Shown piece by piece: positions 1 through 11,031 of a stretch of 64,000 bases of DNA. Origin of the DNA: Pocillopora verrucosa (lineage: Eukaryota; Cnidaria; Anthozoa; Scleractinia; Pocilloporidae); the NCBI RefSeq assembly GCF_036669915.1, contig NC_089312.1, positions 29,540,492-29,604,491 on the forward strand, written 5' to 3'. The position numbers and the translations under genes are program-made. Position 1 is the stretch's first letter, and each line of letters opens with the position of its first letter. The notes under the pieces were generated by a model. That model was not told where the DNA came from. It ran no database searches and was given only the letters and a program-made list of their open reading frames with translations.

Positions 1-2480
1 AGCGATTATTCATTTTCAAAGAATTCTTTCAAAATTATTTGTTTCTTGAAAAAAAAAGAAATGTCTGAATTCACACCGGACTAAAAGGGAAAGACAACAA
101 ACCTGAAAGGATATTTTTTTACGGGCAATTTACTTATCCCACGTAACGGACGAACTAAATTTGTAAAACCGGTTTTACTTGCATTGACTTGTTTGACCCC
201 GAATGTATTTTCACTAGCAGAAATCATTTAGGTTGAAGTGGGCGATCGGCCATCTAAAATGTTGGCAAAACAACGATAAATGGAGAGTCATAAATGGTCT
301 TTTTAACAAATTATTTCCTTAGGTCGAGGAAATGTCCCAGAATCTTGGCGCCCGACCGAAGTGCTATTGACTGTGAGGATTAAAACTGACCTTATAGTCC
401 CCTGACGTATGGTGTCTTTTATGTCTTAAATGACTTTTGTTTAGTTCAGCAATATTCATTTTTAAGCGTAAGCCCTATTCATGGCAATCGTGAATCCAAT
501 TGCCTAAGACACTGAACTTATATACAGATCGTCACGGGCATCATTTTACTATGACCTAGAATTCTACGTAATAATCACTTTTCGATTGCCTGGATAGGAG
601 GGTAGTTTAAAGCCAAAAAATTGTTGTTCTTTTTTTCATTTCTTATCATTACAAACGTCAACAAAGTAACTGAGCAGGGATGAAGAAGAAGTTCCTAATC
701 TTTCATCAGGGGTTTATTCTTTTTGTCATCAGGGAACTGGTCGAAGATCATTTCGGTTAAAAAAAAAAAAAATGACTGTAATGAGCTTGGTATAAAAGCC
801 ACTCACAAGTTTCCTGTGTCTTGAGAACGATCAAATAGGAAATTAGAAATGAATTGTTATTAGTATAATGGTCTGTGACGTACATACGAGAAAAATTCCA
901 CGTATTTTTTGCTGATAGAGCTATTTCCAATTTTTAAAATCTAAAAGGCCTATAATTGTTTGTAGTAACTGAGAATTTTGTACGGAAATTGCTGTGTAAT
1001 TCCCCTGAAGAACAAGGGTTAGCTACAACAATCCTCTCAGTTCAAATTGAGGCGCGGCCGGCAACCAAACTTTGTGAGAAGGAAGTGAAATGTGTAAAGA
1101 TAACATTTTTTGAAAACCATTTTAATGTGATTTTCGTGGTCCCGCACGATTGTATGTAACAGTTATAGTCGTAATGTAGTGTGATTTACCGACCAAACCT
1201 TTGTTTGAACTCAAGACAAAACGAGAAAAGGTAACATTAACTTCCAACGCCTAAAAAACGTCATAACATTTGGATGATGAATAGATGATGGACCGGAAGA
1301 CATTTTTGCATCTGCTCCAATATTACTCACCTTGAAACTATTTTTCTTCGAAGGTCAGCTCACCTACGACAATAGTTATCATTATTTTTTTTATTGTTTT
1401 TAATTGATACATGTACATGCTTTTGTCATGACAAAATCGCCACTATATGTGGAAACGAGCCATAATTATTCCACATGACTGACTTGGCAGAGTTTAAATC
1501 TTTCCTCCTCAGTGGTTTTTCACATTCAAACAATTTCGACATTTTTTGTTGCGATAAGATTACATTACATATCTAGCTATGTGCCTTGCCCCCAGCTGTC
1601 TCGTTATTAAAAGTGATTAAGAATTTTTCGCTGAGCTTTATACAAACTAACTAGTACACGAAACGTTACTATAGTCTTGTTCGCATTTGAATACCAGAAG
1701 TAACGCTAGTGATATCATTATTGTCGGTGCTAATATTTTAAATTTGGTTGGTTTTGTCATTTCTTTCGTAAGTAGTGGTATTGGTATTGCGAAAAAAAAG
1801 TAGTGCAAAAATTGTATTGAAGTTGTGTAAGAGTCGTTTGATAAAAATGTTATTATATCATTCTTTCTTTTCAAGTTTCTTTGAGTTAAAAAAAAAAAAA
1901 ATTTTTTTTGTAAAGCAAGTTTAAGTAGCCTAGATATCGTAAGTTAGGCTAAATCAGTATCCTGAGTAATGTATTGTTGATATCGCAGGAGAGTATAAAA
2001 TAAAAAAAAAGTAATCAAGAATATTTTTGTCATTTTCAGGTTCAATTTTTTTGAAACCGTGTTAGTGCACCTTTGTCAGAGCTTCGGTGGAAATAATTTC
2101 TTTACATACTCCCTCAAATCACGAAAAACAAGAGCACTGCAGGCTTCATTTATTTTCAGGCATTAGACTGAAATGAAAGAGGATTTGTGGCACTTAAGAA
2201 AACAAAAGATATCTTTAGGCGGGTCACCTCTGCTTGGATGAAGTTTCAAACAGTTGATCCTACTATCATTTGGAATGCTTTGCATTTGTGCGGAAAGATA
2301 CAGAAACTGGCTAATCAGTTTAAATAAAATACCCCACCTATTTAACTAAAAACGGAAATATCGGCATAGTCTTGAATGGTTTCAGAATCGATATCGTGAC
2401 TCTTGACTGTAATCCTCTCTGAGGCTGACAGGAAGTGTGGCATATTTTCAAGTTTAGAAAGTCCTTTAAAGTAAGAATTG

Positions 2481-4156
2481 TTACTGCATCCAGCGAACTG
2501 TCCACCACATCAGATTCTGTCCTGTCAATCTTCTGTTGATTTCCTGAAGAGCATCAGGAAGCCTGGACACTAATTCCGGGGGAGGAGAAGTTTTGCTTGT
2601 TTTAGAGCCAGTTGTGCGCGAACTGAATGTTTTGGTTTTCATTCGTCGGGTAACAGATTGGCTGGGTGTCTGTGTTTTCTTCTTAAGGGATAAATGTATG
2701 GCTGCTGGTGTTTGATCTGCCGCCGCCCTAGTCTGGGAATGAGAAAAGTGAGTGATCAATATGTGTTTATGATAGAAACAGATGTTATGAAATGTTACTA
2801 TTTTTTTTTGGCGCCCTACAAAACTATTGTCATATCGGAGAAGCAGCACAATAAAGCCAATAGGGATATGTAAAATGCTTGAAGGAAAATGACAAGCGAA
2901 GAAGGTGATAAACAATGGAGAAAACTGGGGGAATCAAACCCTTAATCAACTCGCATCACAAATAAAGAACTTGATAACTGAACGAGAAAAATAGGCAACG
3001 GGCAGATTAAGATGCAAGGAAGCATAGCGACATTCATCGATTCCTATCCCGCTGACGTCTCCAATGAAGACCAGACGTAATCGCACCTTTGAAAAAAAAT
3101 ACGAAGGTGGAAATTTTGTGGGATGACTAACACTTTGATACGACTTGAAAGCACCCGGTTTCCATGAAACTGAAATGTGAGCAATATGAGTGATACCAAT
3201 TTATCTTCAATGAAAGAAAACTTTAACTTTCCGAGTGTTAAACTACTTTCCTGACCTCGAGTCGTGTCTGTTTAATATTCTTTGTTTTTCTTCTCTTTTC
3301 CCTTGTGAGTCTTCTCACTCTTCTGTTTTCCAATCGAGAATATAGCTCCACTCGATATTCTGGAAAAGGAAAAGAGGTGCCGTGAAGTAAACTATTTTAA
3401 AACTGGCATATGGAGAGTCACACTCTTCCCTCAGGGTTTTCCCAACATGTGAATTAGATTTAAATGAGCACTTAAAGACCGACCCTAAGGGAACTAGTGT
3501 GTTTTGTCTCCTCGAGCCCCCTAATATTCCCTGAGGCGAAGCTGAGGACAACACTGAGGGGCTCGGAGAAACAAAACTCACTCTTTCCCGTGGGAACCGG
3601 CAATCATAAAGAATTCGTTACACCCCAAACTCAAAACTAAGGAAATTACATACAGGTGTTACCGACTTTATTGCAAAATGTTCCAGATTTCAATCGAAAA
3701 TTGTTATAAATTCACGTTGGTGTTTTCCCGTGGAGTTAGTGAGTTTTTACCCATAGCAACTGACAACACCTTCTCCTTCAATCGATAAGTATTTATGTTT
3801 GAAGGTATGATGATGAAAATAAGAGACCTTTTCTCGTCATTTTAAACTTCGGAAAAGATTGAATAATACACAATTCTCAGAAGCTAATATAACACATTCA
3901 TTTGAAATGCTACCGAAGGATATCAAATGGTGGAAGTGGATAGGTAATGAAAATTGGTCTGAATTATCGATAGCTTTATTTACTGGGAGGCGTATACATT
4001 ACCGGACTTGATAACTTGAAGACGCGAATTACAGTCGCAAAATTAATAAAGAAATAATTAATATTAATGGTAATAGGACCGAGTGGAGTCGGTTTGTGAT
4101 CATACGAGTGACAACCATGTCGGACGACCGCGCAGCGGGAGTCCGATTCGTTCATC

Positions 4157-4187
<31 letters not shown>

Positions 4188-5366
4188 ACGAAGTCTTATT
4201 ACCAATTAATCACAAAAATTACAATTCCCGAGAAACAAGAATAGCCAAGTTATGGAAGAAAGGGAAAATTTGGATTAAAAGACTGACAATTTGGTGATTG
4301 AAACCAAGGTTGTGATTGGTTTATTTAAACTACAATTTTGAATGTGATTGGTTTATTGAACTGCCCGATAGCAAACTGTCCGATAACAACTTGGCGAGTG
4401 AATTAGTGGAAAATAGGAGTTTTTTAAACCAATCACAATGGAGGAAATTGTAATTTTTATGATTCATCAAGAAATACTTCTTAGCTTTGAGGGACTGTCT
4501 GCTTTATAATGATTAAGGCTTACCTGAAAATCTCTTTCCACCAATCAGCTTACAGCGTTCAAACACATGGCCGCATGCACATGAAGTGCATGAGTCAGTC
4601 TTCTGAGTCAGATGAGAGAGCGAGAAAATTAAAGCTGTGGCTGCTTAGGCCATTTTAAAATAACTGAATACCGAGATACAATTCTCCACTTACGCTTGCG
4701 CCCACCACAATGGAAATCTTGCGGAGCATGCAAGCAGTTTAAAAATAAAAAGAACCTTTTGAGTCCTACTTATGTGAAATCAATTCTAATCTTTCCAGGG
4801 ATAAGCTTTTTCGCCTTTAAGCTACGATGCCGTGTCGTGAGGAGCATATCTGAGGTCGAACGGGCTCGCGCTAGTTTAGTTTGGTTTTGCAATGATTTTT
4901 GCCTTTCGGTTGTCCAGATTCGTAGTTATTACGACGGTTTCTTCAAATTTAAGTCTGTTTTGAAAATAATAGCATTACCAAAGGGATTGTGGTTAAGCCC
5001 TATCACGCGTGTTTGTCATTCAGCACCAGAAAGGGCGGTACGTCTAGATCGTTCTCAACTCTAAACTACATGAATATCGACACATGGAAAATCGACCGAT
5101 AAACTAGAAAAATGTTAGCAGAACACTTAATTTGGGGAAAAAAGAAGGCAAGAATATTTCACAAAATTAAAGACGAGTACTGATACGATGGGAAAAAGAA
5201 GAAAGGAAGACAGAATACAAATTTTCAGACGACGGAAGATTTGAATATTTAAACTACGGGAAAGAAAGCAGCTGCCAAAAGCGGATTCATCCATAACAAT
5301 ATCTCAAAGTCTGGAGATTTCTAATCTTACCACTGAGTTACAGGCCAAACACTGTTGGAGGACCAT
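2481..5366 (-). CDS. UPF0547 (C16orf87-like) protein, copy 1
   Basis: Four exons on the minus strand: 5331-5366, 4524-4602, 3256-3359 and 2481-2732, with phases 0, 1, 0 and GT-AG borders. They give 156 residues. Exon 1 is MVLQQCLACNSV. Exon 2 carries CTSCACGHVFE followed by IGGKRFS, so this copy has an extra cysteine ahead of the usual CxCG. Exon 3 opens with EYRVELYSRLE and is strongly basic. Exon 4 has a Ser/Thr/Lys-rich linker, then PPELVSRLPDALQEINRR and GQNLMWW near the end. The CxxC...CxCG arrangement suggests a small zinc knuckle formed across intron 1. Human C16orf87 has the same order of CxxC, cysteine-rich CG motif, basic middle and terminal ALxEINRK helix; its molecular role is little known, and association with HDAC1/2 has been reported as far as I recall. 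Family placement is by pattern memory; the exon structure is seen directly and repeats in eight copies. Confidence 0.85.
4056..4209. mobile_element. Palindromic MITE-like element in intron 2 of copy 1
   Basis: Two arms of about 68 bases are imperfect inverted repeats. The left arm starts TAATTAATATTAATGGTAAT; the right arm, read in reverse, starts TAATTGGTAATAAGAC. Both contain GATCATACGAGTG or ATCATACTCGTGA-like sequence near the centre. There is no coding capacity. The pattern resembles a high-copy palindrome that I associate with coral genomes. It is absent at the matching place in copy 3, so it probably inserted after the duplication. Confidence 0.75.
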
Positions 5367-5498
5367 CTTGTCATAGCAAAGATCACGGAATCTTTAGATG
5401 ATTATATCTACGTTTCTGCGCGTTACGACTCACTAGATTCCACAAACATACGAGCTTTAATAATAAGCCACACGCCAGTCTGCCTCGGTATCAAGTGA

Positions 5499-5509
5499 TG
5501 AGTCACGTG
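5499..5509 (-). promoter_or_regulatory. AP-1/E-box element of copy 1 promoter
   Basis: TGAGTCACGTG lies about 132 bases upstream of the copy 1 start codon. It sits in a block (about 5460-5515) that is strongly conserved with copy 3 (16520-16570), where the same place reads TGACGTCACGTG. TGAGTCA is the AP-1 variant of a CRE; CACGTG is an E-box. Binding is inferred. Confidence 0.5.
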
Positions 5510-6190
5510 GCCAAAATTGAATTGATTGCAAACAAGGCAGGTGTGCATGTGTGAGCTGTATTGATGTAGCTCCATGGAATAAGCTGCCGTTGCTGAGATG
5601 ACTTTAAACTATTTTACAAAAAGAAATGAAACTTTTAACTTGTTTTCAACCGGCTGTATGACGAAGCCAAACAGGTTCTGTTTTCATTGAAGAATAATAA
5701 AATTGAAAATCGATCTACTTCACACAATCACATAATTTTAATTTAAACTTTCTGGTAAGAAACTGTGCATTTATTCCATGCAGAACCATTTGTGTGGTAC
5801 TCGGTTTCCTTTGACGTAAAACTTCTATTGTCGCTCCAGTCATTTAATTATTGACTTCCTTATTTTTAATGATTGGTATGTAAGAAATCCCTTGCTCTGA
5901 AAGAAAATAGAAACCGTGGATGTGGGAAGGAAGTACCATCAATTTTCTAGATTCTCTCTTCCCATGAAAAAGCTTAATCAAAGGTTCAAATACATCAGTA
6001 TTCATTTACGGAAAGTCGAAGAACGCTATCGAGCGTAGGATTGTATTGGCCTGTTACTAAGCAATTATCTATTACGTAGGACGTAAATCTTGTCTGATCC
6101 CTTAAGTGGCGTTAAACTCCACAAACATACATCATGAGAAAAATCAAGGCAAACTTTCCGAGCTCGGCCTCAATGGTATCAAGGTAATTT

Positions 6191-6406
6191 GGTATCATAA
6201 ACTGAGTTAATAACGTAAATTGCCGGGCCACCGTTAAGAGTTTGAAAGCTGACGGTTTGAGCGTTAGCCCTAGGTCAGAGCGAGTGACGAAGGGCTAACG
6301 CTCGAAACGTCAGCTTTCAAACTCTTAACGGTGGCCAATTTACGTTATCAACCCAGTTGATAATACCAAATTTCCTTGCTATACTCTCCCACCGACGTAG
6401 CACCAT
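6191..6406. mobile_element. Long perfect-stem hairpin (MITE-like)
   Basis: Arms 6191-6271 and 6291-6367 are nearly exact inverted repeats around a 19-base loop. The inner stem ends read GCGTTAGCCCT and AGGGCTAACGC. A right flank runs to 6406 (CACCGACGTAGCACCA). A half copy of the same family, including that flank, occurs at 34957-35081. It lies between the two alternative first exons of copy 1. Confidence 0.8.
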
Positions 6407-7405
6407 GGTGTCTTTAAGAATCTACCCCCTCGTTGACATCATGTCCGTGAATTAACAATTTCTCGGGAGAATTTAACTTCACAAACGGTTCGTTTGTCTT
6501 GAAAATGTATGCGTTCTGAGTCAATCGTCATCCAAGTTCGTTTCAGAGTCGTTCTTTCCATTTAGGCTTCGGGTGTTTTATCAAGTAATGCTTCATAGTT
6601 TTCTTTACGAAGCAAATGACTTCATATGTTTTGATAGGTTGGAGTGCAATTACATTATGTGATCTATTTTTAAAAGAAAAGGTATTATCAAGTCTTCTAA
6701 GTAGGCGGAAAGAAATGGAGATTGAGTACCACTCTCCATTTAAATTTGTTGTTCCACGTGCATCCGGTTTTGGCATTTATGTGTGACATTCTTACTTGGG
6801 GGTTAACTAAACCAAAAAAGGAGCTTTTTCACTTATTTCAAGAGCAATCTAAATTTGCATCGCGTTCACAGAAAGAAGAAGTCGTGACTACATACTTGTG
6901 TCACGCGAGAAGTTCTTCCCAGGTTTGACGATATCAAATCGACTGAGCGTTTGACGAAAACTATCGGAATATCATAAAAACGTTTTCAATAAAAACAAAA
7001 ATGACAACATGAATACGTGGTGCGAATTCAGACAGAGGTTTGAAGCAAAAGTCTCTTCAAGGGCTTAACGAGTAATCTTTGATTTTCAAATTTCTCGTTG
7101 GTTGTAGGTCTATGTCGATGAAAAGGTGCACTATGAATTAATCAAAACAATTTCCGGTCAGTTAAACACGTTTTAGAGAAACAATCATTGCTCTCAAAGG
7201 TCAGGCTTGTTCATATGCGTTCAATTCATTGCTGTGTTAATGATAAAATTGTCCACATTGGCATAAAAATCCATTGGGAACTTATGCTTTCCAGATGAAG
7301 TTTGGGAATAATCTTGCACTAGGACTTGACGTGGCATTGATTAAAATACAGTTCAGCCCAAGAGAACCTAAAGAGAAATGAATTCCGTGCATTAAAGCAA
7401 CTTAC

Positions 7406-7441
7406 CAACTTATTACACGCAATACAACGATCAAACACCAT
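7406..7441 (-). CDS. Alternative first exon (1b) of copy 1
   Basis: This 36-base exon encodes MVFDRCIACNKL and is followed directly by a GTAAGT donor, ending in phase 0 exactly like exon 1 at 5331-5366. No exon 2-, 3- or 4-like sequence lies between it and copy 1, so the simplest reading is a second start that splices over exon 1a to exon 2 at 4602. The same exon with changed residues (MVVERCIACNQL) is kept at 18136-18171 upstream of copy 3. It replaces the first CxxC half of the putative zinc site. Confidence 0.6.
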
Positions 7442-8842
7442 CTGTAAACTTCAGTGACATCAAGGCCAACGAGGTATTAAATTGTCGTTATAAAAAAAGT
7501 TATTTCCTGCTAACAAGGCAATATCAATAAGCTGACACAGCACTGAATCATAATCATACAGCTTTCTTAACTATAAGTAACATCACATGATTATGACGTA
7601 GCAGGCGAAGCGAGATAACTGATGTCATGTCCATTTTCTTTCAATCAAGGGGAAAAAAGGCGCTTGGAACCAGGACTTAGGTAGGCGATACAGAACTAAA
7701 TGTTGTGGGGAAAAGATATCTATTCGATTGTTTCAGGTTTACAATATATACAACGTCAATAAAATATACCTCCTAGTTTTTATTGTTGCACTAAGATGCA
7801 TTTCGTTTGAATCAAAGTCATTTTCACCTGGAAAGCCGGGATCTTTTCTTTGGTTAAATCGTTCAACATTTCTTATTCGTTTGACGTTATACAGTCGGGA
7901 AAATTATGGCGAAAGGTTAATTGATGTTTTTAAACGCCATGTGAAATAAAACCTAGAACTGTTAGGCGTGACTGCGTAGATATAGTACAATTACGACACC
8001 TCCCTTTCATGGATACAGCCAGTCAGTTGCCACAAACAACGAAAAAACAGTCGACATCCTTGTTCGATCATGCATTGGATCGATTGCGATCTTTAACATA
8101 CTCTATAGCAACTTTAGATTAATCATCTAATTTATAATGAATTCTTAGTCCATCCTTTGCATATCCCTTTACAGACTAAACAAGTATTGTCAATTTTTTT
8201 TATTTCAACCAGCATAAGTTTCATTTTCGAGACATTCATGATGTAACCTTTGTTTTTGGCAACAAATGTTTGTCATGACATGATCAAGCAGGAGTCCTAT
8301 GACGCCTATTTTGCTTTGCTCAAAATAACAATGACTCCCTAATTGTATATGGGATTGAAAACAGCTTCCACGCCTGACAATTTCTTTCCTTGCTTGAAAT
8401 TGTGGTCTATCCGTTAAATCGTCCATCAGCCTTAAAGCCCATCAATAAATCCTCCGCATTTTATCAATTCCGTTGTCTCCTCACTTAGATAGAAAAGTTA
8501 CTCATATCAAGGTTTGCACGAGTATTTTTCGGCTCATCTTTTCAGTGAAAGCACCTACGCAGTCCGCGTGACACATTTCAGGACTGGGATGTAGTTGTTT
8601 TTTTCTGTTTGGTTAAACAACCCTAAGCTTTCTAGGGTTCCCTCGTACGAAAGCGAGTTACCGCTATGTTTTTTTTTAAATTTTTTTCTCAAACCAGCCG
8701 TAGACCGAAAAATCAGTCAATTACGGCTACCAGGTTTATGCTGCATCATGGGATAAAATCCAAAAGCGACACGTGAGTTACATCATGGGTTTGAGTTCTC
8801 CTTTTGATGCCCTCTTTGGTTCTTTCACCGTTGGCGTAGCGT
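7442..8842. other. Intergenic stretch between exon 1b and copy 2
   Basis: No supported gene. The part up to about 8060 is duplicated at 18172-18880. The remainder (8060-8842) is AT-rich DNA in which I see no coding or RNA feature. Confidence 0.6.
7594..7600 (-). promoter_or_regulatory. CRE-like half-site upstream of exon 1b
   Basis: TGACGTA lies about 152 bases upstream of the exon 1b start codon, in the block CATGATTATGACGTA that is also present at 18302-18316 in the duplicate. The spacing matches that of the main promoters. Confidence 0.45.
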
Positions 8843-10899
8843 TTATGATAACTGCATTGTCCACCATATCAAGTTCTGTCCTGTCAATCTTCTGTTAATT
8901 TCTTGCAGAGCACTCGGAAGCCTGGACACTAGTTCAGGTGGCACAGCAGTTGTTTCGCTGGATGGCGTGTTGACAGGGCGCGAAAGACGTTTACCTTTTG
9001 GTCTTCGGTGATATGTTTTTGAGCCAAGTGGACAGGTCTTGGGTTTAAGTGCTGAAGTAACAGCTAAGAATTCTTTTGGGTTACTCTAGCGTAGATTTTA
9101 AAACGAAACGGTAAACATTTATCAGTACATACGGCTAGTTCTACACAGAGAAATCCAGGATGAATTAGCTTCGTTTTAAGTGTGAGTCTTATATTGTTAT
9201 TTTGAAATTCAGACATGAATATTCGATGTTTCAGTTAAGTCGATCAGGGGGAGAAAAAATTGGAATTATTTTTGTGGGCTGAGCACTGAATTTTGTTTGT
9301 CCTAAATATACCTTGCGTTCTTTCAGAGGCTGTCGGGTAGTTTCCTTTCCGCTCGCTTTTCTGTTTGTTCTTACCAACTGCTTTATTCTCTTGTTTTCCA
9401 GGCGTGAATACAGCTCAACGCGGTATTCTGTGGGAAAAACAACGACAAAGTTCACGGATTAACTTTTCATTATTATTTAAGAACTAGACCACACTTTCTA
9501 TCAGTTTAGCGATGTAACAATCCATTTTTTTTATAAATGTGAGTTAAACTATCTAGCAAGCGAGCGCGGCCAGTTGTAAACTTGCCCGAGAATCTTTTTC
9601 CCGCGATTGCTTTGACGTCTTCGAGCACGTGACCACATACGCATGTCCGGCAAGATTCAGTTATCTGCAGGAGTGGGGTAAGAATCACAGCATTAGTATT
9701 TTTTAAAACAATTTACAACTTCCGTGTTCAAAAAATATGGCATTTCAACGCAACAAGAAAATATACGAAAGTAAAAGTGCACTAATTTGCACTTTTTTAC
9801 GGTTCGTCTGGAGAACGCCTTGTTATAAGAAATTTCAAAAGAACTTCGAGTTAATCAGCTCCAGAGAGGATTAGTTAAGCTGAAGGTCTTTAATCTGAAT
9901 GGCAAAGAAAAATGGCCCTCTTTAGGAAGATATTTCCCTTTTCTAGGCGAGGATGATGTCGGATGTTTGTTGAAAACAACCCGTTTCGGTCAACAGACCC
10001 TGGTTGAAAATTGGTGCTAGCGCTGTAAACGGAATATTCACTTATCGGGAATCAAACGAGTAGGTAAAGAAAAATTGTTCCCACGTGTCCTTGCTTTCAA
10101 AATCGGTTTTGACCAAAGATGTCTGGCTCGCCAGGGCAGGCGTCAGGGAACAGGGGTCAAGACGATTCCAATATTTTACTGCAGTTGAGTTCACAGCCAT
10201 TGCTCACAAAAAGCAGTGAAACCAAACTTCTGGAGTAACAGCTCATTTTGACGCAACTAAAATCATCGCGGAATTTTTTTACCACAGCACAGCGAGAGGG
10301 CTTCTCAGTAAAGTCTGGTTTCGAAATCTTTATTGTTACACTCCCTCAGCAAGTTTGAATCTTTCCATAAAAGATGTTGTTTATATACATTGTAATTATT
10401 GATTGCCAACAAACCAACCCTTGCTCATTGTAAAAGAAAAAACCGGAGTATTTGAAAAAGGATAAATTACAACCTCTATCTGGCGTCGAAGAGAGCGCTG
10501 TAGACAGCTCCCTCATGTCAGATAAGACCGGCGATCATTGTGTCGCCCGCTCGCCAACGTCCTCAAACGCATATAATGTCGATATTTCTTGCCATATTTT
10601 AATCTCGAAACGCTATGGATTTAAGCCACTGTTGATCGGCTGATTTCCTATTTTAATTTTGGGTCATTCATAGCGAGGTTTTTTAAAACGTTTTAAGCAG
10701 AATATAGCTTGTTCATGTTGTCGTGGTTGACTAAGGGCCGTCAGGATTATGAAAATTAACGACCGACAACAAATTTGAATATCTGCGAGCCAAACCATAA
10801 CTCTGGAGGGACCAATTGTCCCAATTTTAGAGCATAATCCAACCTAAAGCGTCTAAACCTTACCATTGCGTTGCATGCCAAGCATTGCTGTAGAACCAT
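8843..10899 (-). CDS. UPF0547 (C16orf87-like) protein, copy 2
   Basis: Four minus-strand exons: 10864-10899, 9586-9664, 9312-9427 and 8843-9085, phases 0, 1, 0, giving 157 residues. Exon 1 is MVLQQCLACNAM. Exon 2 has ESCRTCVCGHVLEDV and IAGKRFS. Exon 3 begins EYRVELYSRLENKRIK. Exon 4 contains VPPELVSRLPSALQEINRR and GQNLIWW, ending TMQLS. As in copy 1, exon 2 carries an extra cysteine (CxxCxCG). The intron after exon 2 uses a GC donor (G followed by GCAAGT) instead of GT. A full CRE lies 125 bases upstream of the start. The exon 4 acceptor at 9086 is chosen for phase; another acceptor nearby cannot be excluded. Confidence 0.83.
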
Positions 10900-11023
10900 G
10901 TTGAATTTGTGGCTAACTCCCGTGTAGCACTGGATATGAGGATATGAGAACTGACGGTTTTGTAATGAAGTGATCTTTGCGCAACTTGATATAATAAGCC
11001 ACAAGCTGGTTGCGTTGGTGGTG

Positions 11024-11031
11024 TGACGTCA
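11024..11031. promoter_or_regulatory. Full CRE (TGACGTCA) of copy 2 promoter
   Basis: The palindrome TGACGTCA lies about 124 bases upstream of the copy 2 ATG. It sits just upstream of AATAAGCCACA, a string also found upstream of copies 1 and 3, so the whole promoter block is shared. It is the classical CREB/ATF site; use in vivo is inferred. Confidence 0.6.

Larger units (their letters stand above)
1..8060. repeat. Left unit of a diverged tandem segmental duplication
   Basis: This stretch aligns in order with 11085-18880 at an offset of about 10.7-11.3 kb. Matching landmarks are the first 230 bases against 11085-11280, 1390-1560 against 12570-12740, all exons of copy 1 against copy 3, 5006-5050 against 16065-16110, 5330-5570 against 16385-16630, 6890-6925 against 17655-17690, 7400-7700 against 18130-18370, and 8025-8060 against 18835-18880. 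Exons and promoter blocks are the best conserved parts; the rest has diverged with many indels. The unit probably begins before the window. Positions 1-2480 hold no gene that I can support, only duplicated noncoding DNA. Confidence 0.8.

Noticed and set aside
2925-3000. tRNA-like A- and B-box strings on the minus strand
   Set aside because: The sequence has a GGTTTGATTCCC-like box and a loose A box, but no acceptor stem or anticodon stem can be paired, and it lies in intron 3 of copy 1.
4696-5064. 122-codon plus-strand frame opposite copy 1
   Set aside because: It starts at a non-ATG codon, lies in intron 1 of copy 1 and contains duplicated noncoding DNA also seen near 16065; no motif.
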